Shown here: in pieces, positions 60,142-64,000 of the stretch | Layout of the letters: each line of letters starts with the position of its first letter | Numbering within the stretch: position 1 is the stretch's first letter | Source of the DNA: JAHCIE01 sp034431435 | Lineage (GTDB): Bacteria > Chloroflexota > Anaerolineae > Epilineales > JAHCIE01 | Assembly (NCBI GenBank): GCA_034431435.1 | Contig: DAOUDG010000016.1 | Location: forward strand, 135,155-199,154 | DNA length: 64,000 nucleotides | Direction: 5' to 3' | Position numbers and translations under genes: made by a program | The notes under the pieces: model-generated | The model's database searches: none | The model's input: only the letters and a program-made list of their open reading frames with translations | What the model was told of the DNA's origin: nothing

Positions 60142-60894
60142 CTACGCCTCGAGCTTCTCGTAAACCTCGTCGGAGACCTCGAGGTTGCTGTACACGCGCT
60201 GCACGTCGTCCAGGTCTTCCAGGACATCAATCAGGGTGAGGACCTGGAGGGTATCCTGCTCGCCGAGGGTGACGTTCATCTTGGGAATGCGAGCCAGCTC
60301 GGCCGACTTCACGCTCAGCCCGGCCTTGATCAACCCCTCGCGTACCGACTGGAGGTTCTCGACCGCCGTCAGCACTTCCAGCCCCTCATCCACCGCCTGC
60401 ACGTCGTCTGCGCCCAGGTCGATGGCCGTCAGGCTGACCTCATCGGAGTCCTGGCCGCTCAGTCCCACCAGGATGACGCCCTTCTGCTCGAACTGCCACG
60501 CCACCGCGCCGCCCTCGGCCAGGCTGCCGCCGCGCTTGGTGAGCGTGCTGCGGATGTTGCCGACGGTGCGGTTGCGGTTGTCGGTGAGCGTCTCCATGAG
60601 GATGGCGACGCCGTGGGGACCATACCCCTCATACACAACCTCGTCGAAGTGGGCCGCCCCCTCGCCGCCGCCGGCCGCGCGCTCGATAGCGCGCTCGATG
60701 CTGTCTTTGGGCATGTTGACCGCGCGCGCCCGGTCAATCGCCAGGCGTAGCGAGAAGTTGGCGTCCGGGTTGGGGCCGCCCTGCCGCACCGCCGATTGAA
60801 TCTCACGCGCCGACTTGGTGAAGACCGCGCCGCGCTTGGCGTCCGTCGCGCCCTTCTGACGCTTGATTTGTGCCCAGTGGGAATGTCCAGCCAT
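60142..60894 (-). CDS. yebC: YebC/PmpR-family regulator
   Basis: A 250-residue YebC/TACO1-type protein: GHSHWAQIKRQKGATDAKR at the start, ARAVNMPKDSIERAIERAAG near 55, YEGYGPHGVAILMETLTDN near 88, and the C-terminal acidic domain (DDVQRVYSNLEV near 232). Length is standard. Family members act as transcription factors or translation activators for proline-rich stretches. GGAGGA precedes the ATG and an extended -10 promoter lies upstream. yebC-ruvC is a classic conserved pair. Confidence 0.95.
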   Translation of the reverse strand: MAGHSHWAQIKRQKGATDAKRGAVFTKSAREIQSAVRQGGPNPDANFSLRLAIDRARAVNMPKDSIERAIERAAGGGEGAAHFDEVVYEGYGPHGVAILMETLTDNRNRTVGNIRSTLTKRGGSLAEGGAVAWQFEQKGVILVGLSGQDSDEVSLTAIDLGADDVQAVDEGLEVLTAVENLQSVREGLIKAGLSVKSAELARIPKMNVTLGEQDTLQVLTLIDVLEDLDDVQRVYSNLEVSDEVYEKLEA

Positions 60895-60938
60895 AAGGAA
60901 TCCTCCGCCCTCAGTCCACGTGGTGTCTGTGACGGATA

Positions 60939-60947
60939 ATTATAGCA
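60939..60947 (-). promoter_or_regulatory. Extended -10 promoter of the yebC operon
   Basis: Minus strand TGC-TATAAT, a perfect -10 with the TGn extension, 44 bases upstream of the yebC ATG. A poor -35 (TTCACG, 60969-60964) lies 19 bases further up. It likely drives yebC-ruvC-dprA-manC-sulfite oxidase. Confidence 0.65.
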
Positions 60948-60959
60948 CAGGTGAAACGT

Positions 60960-61006
60960 GAGGCGTGAAGCGTGAGCGTGAGAACTGCTGAAGTTGTTCA
61001 CGCCTC
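60960..61006. terminator. Inverted repeat downstream of the small minus-strand gene
   Basis: GAGGCGTGAA and its reverse complement, ten bases each, 27 bases apart. It lies between the stop of the 102-residue protein and the yebC promoter. The left arm sits in a run of degenerate CGTGA repeats. Terminator role is tentative since no T run follows. Confidence 0.35.
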
Positions 61007-61018
61007 GCGTCCCACGTC

Positions 61019-61327
61019 TCATTCACCCCAGAAGTGAGGCAGGCCGTCGATGCGCCGCCAACCCTCGCCCGCCGCGACCGTCTCGACGCGCAGGTCGCTA
61101 AAGTACGTATCCAGCACGGCGGCGCGCTCCATGGCCAGTGGTGGGCGGCAGTAGTCCTCCTCCTCCCACACGACCAGCCCGCCGCCCGCGACGCGCGCCC
61201 CGTCCAACCCATCGTGGAGGGCGATACCGAAGGGCCGCATGGCCCGAATCTCGCCACTGTCGAGGCGCGCCCGTAGCTCATCCAGTCGCGTCGGGTCGGG
61301 CCGCGCCGTTACCAGATAGTATGCCAT
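61019..61327 (-). CDS. Small conserved-looking protein of unknown function
   Basis: A 102-residue soluble protein that I do not assign to a family. It starts AYYLVTARPDPTRLDELR and contains a compact patch GGLVVWEEEDYCRPPLAMER near residue 50 with a run of acidic residues and one Cys, then VLDTYFSDLRVE. Predicted alternating alpha/beta. A strong AAGGAGG lies four to five bases upstream of the ATG, and codon use matches the neighbours, so it is a real gene. Orientation and distance suggest it is separate from the yebC operon. Confidence 0.75.
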   Translation of the reverse strand: MAYYLVTARPDPTRLDELRARLDSGEIRAMRPFGIALHDGLDGARVAGGGLVVWEEEDYCRPPLAMERAAVLDTYFSDLRVETVAAGEGWRRIDGLPHFWGE

Positions 61328-61427
61328 GTAGCCTCCTTGCTATCGCTACACTCGTTGCGCCAGAGGTGTCACGTAGCCGCGCCATGCGCGTCACCCACGC
61401 TGTCTCGGCATCGACAGCGTAGCGCCG

Positions 61428-61643
61428 TCACGTCGCCGTCCCGGCCCCCGCCTCCCGGAACGCCTCCACAAACGTCCAGGGGTAACAATCATTCCTTGGG
61501 ATGACCCACCATCGCCCCTTCGCCTGTTTACGACCCACACCCGGCGTGATATGCTCCTTACGACCGAAATCTTGCTTGCTCGTGATACCGTCGGGCCGTC
61601 TCCACGCTCTGGCGTGGGCGACGACCTCTTTAGTATAGCGTAT
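61428..61643 (-). pseudogene. Small protein-like reading frame with ATA in place of a start codon
   Basis: A 71-residue frame on the minus strand, closed by TAG (61652-61650) upstream and TGA (61430-61428) downstream. It reads as convincing protein: RYTKEVVAHARAWRRPDG, then SKQDFGRKEHITPGVGRKQ, then GRWWVIPRNDCYPWTFVEAF. There is no ATG, GTG or TTG near its N-terminus. The third codon after the stop is ATA, one change from ATG, directly before RYTKEV. No Shine-Dalgarno site is visible. It is either a gene that lost its start codon or one using a rare AUA start. Base use is a little richer in A/T than the neighbours. I do not recognise the family. It fills most of the 339-base stretch at 61328-61666. 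Confidence 0.5.
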
Positions 61644-61666
61644 TGCTGTCTAGTTTGGAGTTCCGG

Positions 61667-62632
61667 ATGAAGACCCCGTGCCCCTCGCTTATCGAGCGCG
61701 TCGCTATTCGCTCGCGCGCCTACCAGAATGAGACCGACTACGCCCGCCTGCGCTACCTGCTGGTCGAGAGCTACTGCCTCAGCGACACGCAGTTCAACTG
61801 GCAGCTCGACCGCCTCGAGGCGCTGCGATTTGGCCGCTATGCCCAGGAGGAACTGTCCGGCGTGCTGACGTGGCCGCGGAGTATTCGCCTGTGGGAGGCC
61901 GAGGGCGGCAAGCTGGTGGGAGCAACGCTGAACGAGGGCGACGGCGACTTCTTCCTTCAGGTTCACCCTCACTACCGCCACATCGAGGACGACATGCTGG
62001 CCTGGCTGGAGGGCCATCACGCCGCCATGCGCCCGGCCGATACCGCTCCGTGGCCGGTGTACACCTACGCCGGCGAGAACGACGCCCCGCGTCACGCCCT
62101 GCTCGCCCGGCGCGGCTACGTCAACCTCGGTCGCTCCGAGGCCTACCGCACCCGCAGCCTGGCTATCCCCATCGCCGCGCCTGCGTTGCCTGAGGGCTAC
62201 GTCGTGCGTACCCTGGCCCTCGACGAGCCTTCGGAACTGGTTCGCCTGGCCGAGACCAAGACCCTCACTTTTCCCCATACCCACTGGACGGCCGAGACGG
62301 TGCGGGTTGTCGCGCTGGCTCCTACCTACCGCCCCGATCTGGACTTCGTCGTCGCAACGCCCGACGGGACGCTGGCCGCCTTCTGTACCGTCTGGTACGA
62401 CAGCGTCAACCGCGTCGGCGTCTTCGAGCCGGTCGGTACGCATCCCGCCCATCGGCGGCGCGGCCTGTCAAGCGCCATGATGCTCGAGGCGATGCGGCGG
62501 GTCAAGGCGCTGGGCGCGAAGAAGGTGCACGTCAACACGGGCGCGGACTACTACGCCAATGCCCTGTACGAGTCCCTCGGCTTCACGTCCGTCGAGTACG
62601 ACACCCGCTGGCAGAAGGACCTGGCCGTGTAG
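61667..62632 (+). CDS. Two-domain GNAT N-acetyltransferase
   Basis: A 321-residue protein. The C-terminal GNAT domain is clear: DGTLAAFCTVWYD near 237, FEPVGTHPAHRRRGLSSAMM near 255 (acetyl-CoA pyrophosphate loop R-x-x-G-x), and VNTGADYYANALYESLGF near 290. The N-terminal half is a second, more degenerate GNAT-like domain (RRGYVNLGRSEAY near 145 corresponds to its end). The ATG at 61667 has TTTGGAG six bases upstream. The acceptor is unknown. Confidence 0.87.
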   Translation: MKTPCPSLIERVAIRSRAYQNETDYARLRYLLVESYCLSDTQFNWQLDRLEALRFGRYAQEELSGVLTWPRSIRLWEAEGGKLVGATLNEGDGDFFLQVHPHYRHIEDDMLAWLEGHHAAMRPADTAPWPVYTYAGENDAPRHALLARRGYVNLGRSEAYRTRSLAIPIAAPALPEGYVVRTLALDEPSELVRLAETKTLTFPHTHWTAETVRVVALAPTYRPDLDFVVATPDGTLAAFCTVWYDSVNRVGVFEPVGTHPAHRRRGLSSAMMLEAMRRVKALGAKKVHVNTGADYYANALYESLGFTSVEYDTRWQKDLAV

Positions 62633-62765
62633 GCGCGACCTCGCCACCAGCAACCTGCCCGCCACCGACGTCAACCCCCCACGAGCCTCTTCCGAACCTG
62701 CGGCGTGCCCGCGCCGCCCCTGGGCCTGCGTGTCACCCGCATCCACCGGCCACGACCAATAAGTA

Positions 62766-62796
62766 GACCCTAAAGGTCTGCGAGACCTTTAGGGTC
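62766..62796. terminator. Palindromic hairpin between convergent genes
   Basis: A 14-bp perfect stem (GACCCTAAAGGTCT) with a three-base loop. It serves the acetyltransferase (+) and the permease (-). The 133 bases between the acetyltransferase stop and this hairpin show no other feature. Confidence 0.8.
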
Positions 62797-62828
62797 ATAG
62801 GAGGGCAAGGGCGGACGTGCTGGTGATG

Positions 62829-63986
62829 CTAGCGGCTCTGTCGGCGGGTCGTGTAGTCGAAGATGACGGCCAGCACCAGCACCAAGCCTCGGACGACGTA
62901 CTGGAGGGCAATGTCGATGCCCATGAGGTTCATGCCGCTCGTCAACGACATATAGACCAACGCGCCGATGAGCGATCCAAGTACCGTGCCGATGCCGCCG
63001 GCGGGGGAGGCGCCGCCGATAAAAGCCGCCGCGATGGCGTCCAGCTCCAACAGCGTCCCCGCTTGCGGCGTGGCGGACCGCAACCGGGAAGCGAACATGA
63101 TCCCGCCCAAAGCAGCCAGCAGACCCATATTGGCGAACACGAACCAGGTGATTCGCTTGACGTTGACGCCACTCAGTTGAGCCGCCTCTGGATTGCCACC
63201 GACCGCATAGATATGTCGGCCCAGTACCGTCTGTGTCGCCATGAACTGATAGATGGCGACCACGAGTAGCATGATCACCACGGTCCACGAGAGGCCATTG
63301 TAGCCGGCGAGCACCCAGGTCAGAGCGGCGAGCACAAGCGAGATAAAGGCCAGCTTGAGGACGAACAGGTTCATCGGTAGGACTTCGAAGCCGTAGGCCA
63401 TCTTCTGTCTGCGGCTTCTGACTTCGCCCATGATGAACAGGATAATGACGACCAATCCGAGAATCAGCGTCAGCTTGTGCACTTCCGGCATGAATGCAAG
63501 GCCGGGGATGTCGGGAATGTAGCTGTTGCCAATGGCGTTGAACAGGTCATTCTCAATGATGATCGTGCCGGAGGCCGCCAGAACAAGTAAGAGGAGGCCC
63601 CGGTAGACCAGCCATCCACCCAGCGTAGCCACGAAGGCCGGGATCTTCAACTGCGCCACCATGAAGGCGGTTACCGAGCCGGCCAGGACGCCGAGCGCGA
63701 GGGCCAGCGGGATGACGACATAGGCGGGCAGGCCATAGGATTTCATAGCGATGGCCGCCAATGCGGCGAGGAAACCTGAGAGGAAACCAACCGACAGATC
63801 GATATGCCGGATGACGATGACCAGCGTCATACCGACGGCAATAACGGCAATATAGCCCGTCTGATTCAGCAGGTTGGCGATGTTTCTGGGCGAGATGAAG
63901 AGGCCGTTGGTCGTGACGGTGAAGAATGCCCAGATCACGAACAGGGCGATATACATGCCATAGTCGCGGATGTTCAGCCGGAGCAT
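62829..63986 (-). CDS. Sugar ABC transporter permease (XylH/MmsB/RbsC-like)
   Basis: A 385-residue polytopic permease with about ten helices of the BPD_transp_2 type used in monosaccharide importers. Landmarks: NIANLLNQTGYIAVIAVGMT near 36, HIDLSVGFLSGFLAALAA near 60, VATLGGWLVYRGLL near 120, and the cytoplasmic coupling segment ANMGLLAALGGIMFASRLRS near 285, then DAIAAAFIGGASPAGGIG near 320. Length over 380 residues with an extra mid-region favours the xylose/multiple sugar subgroup. It begins 14 bases from the window end, so the ATP-binding and sugar-binding genes probably lie just outside. Confidence 0.9.
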   Translation of the reverse strand: MLRLNIRDYGMYIALFVIWAFFTVTTNGLFISPRNIANLLNQTGYIAVIAVGMTLVIVIRHIDLSVGFLSGFLAALAAIAMKSYGLPAYVVIPLALALGVLAGSVTAFMVAQLKIPAFVATLGGWLVYRGLLLLVLAASGTIIIENDLFNAIGNSYIPDIPGLAFMPEVHKLTLILGLVVIILFIMGEVRSRRQKMAYGFEVLPMNLFVLKLAFISLVLAALTWVLAGYNGLSWTVVIMLLVVAIYQFMATQTVLGRHIYAVGGNPEAAQLSGVNVKRITWFVFANMGLLAALGGIMFASRLRSATPQAGTLLELDAIAAAFIGGASPAGGIGTVLGSLIGALVYMSLTSGMNLMGIDIALQYVVRGLVLVLAVIFDYTTRRQSR

Positions 63987-64000
63987 TTTCCCCAGACTCT

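Noticed and set aside
61328..61427. Possible RNA gene in the gap upstream of the small minus-strand protein
   Set aside because: No tRNA cloverleaf, no strong stem-loop and no T run were found.
61391..62452. Minus-strand frame of about 353 codons opposite the acetyltransferase
   Set aside because: Antisense shadow; the plus-strand GNAT motifs are clear. A different minus-strand frame in the same gap (61428-61643) is retained.

Overview
The window is GC-rich, gene-dense bacterial chromosome with no rRNA, tRNA, CRISPR array or phage. I infer a member of the Chloroflexota (Anaerolineae/Ardenticatenia-like). The reasons are Pro/Thr-rich linkers on exported proteins, dockerin and cohesin modules, a topoisomerase I with zinc-ribbon modules added at its N-terminus, and palindromic hairpins packed between 3' gene ends. 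This placement comes from gene style, not from a marker gene.

Region 1 (1-42322, all + strand) is one long cell-surface polysaccharide locus. It holds sugar-precursor enzymes (UDP-GlcNAc 2-epimerase, a sugar-nucleotide epimerase, a phosphoheptose-isomerase-like SIS protein), an initiating polyprenyl-phosphate sugar transferase, and eight soluble GT2/GT4 glycosyltransferases. It also holds four GT-C-like membrane glycosyltransferases, an O-antigen polymerase/ligase-like protein, a Wzm/Wzt ABC exporter, a fused chain-length regulator/tyrosine autokinase, and an acyltransferase-SGNH fusion. Several exported proteins sit among them: a GH38-type glycosidase with a dockerin, a sialidase-like propeller, a dimethylformamidase-like protein and a DNRLRE/TolB-propeller protein. 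Many genes overlap by 4-26 bases, as in an operon.

Inside it, 38098-40743 is an unusual three-gene cassette: an HPr-kinase-related kinase, a PqqD-like protein whose C-terminus is a six-cysteine inhibitor-cystine-knot sequence behind an internal twin-arginine motif, and a nucleotidyltransferase-fold protein. It looks like a modified, exported knottin peptide system tied to exopolysaccharide production and is my best candidate for an undescribed system.

Region 2 (42323-53321) holds a DinG-type helicase/exonuclease, an alpha-amylase lipoprotein, a B12-binding methylmalonyl-CoA mutase small subunit, a peroxiredoxin-like protein, a large cohesin/dockerin protein, an FKBP lipoprotein and an amidase. 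The peroxiredoxin-like gene is interrupted by one in-frame UGA exactly where the family has the first Cys of CxxC, and a SECIS-like hairpin lies 18 bases downstream, so I read it as a selenoprotein.

Region 3 (53322-61327, all - strand) is housekeeping: topoisomerase I, a sulfite-oxidase-like enzyme, GDP-mannose pyrophosphorylase, DprA, RuvC, YebC and a small conserved-looking protein. GDP-mannose pyrophosphorylase probably feeds the region 1 polysaccharide. Region 4 (61328-64000) has a small protein-like reading frame without a normal start codon, a two-domain acetyltransferase, and a sugar ABC transporter permease whose operon continues beyond the window.
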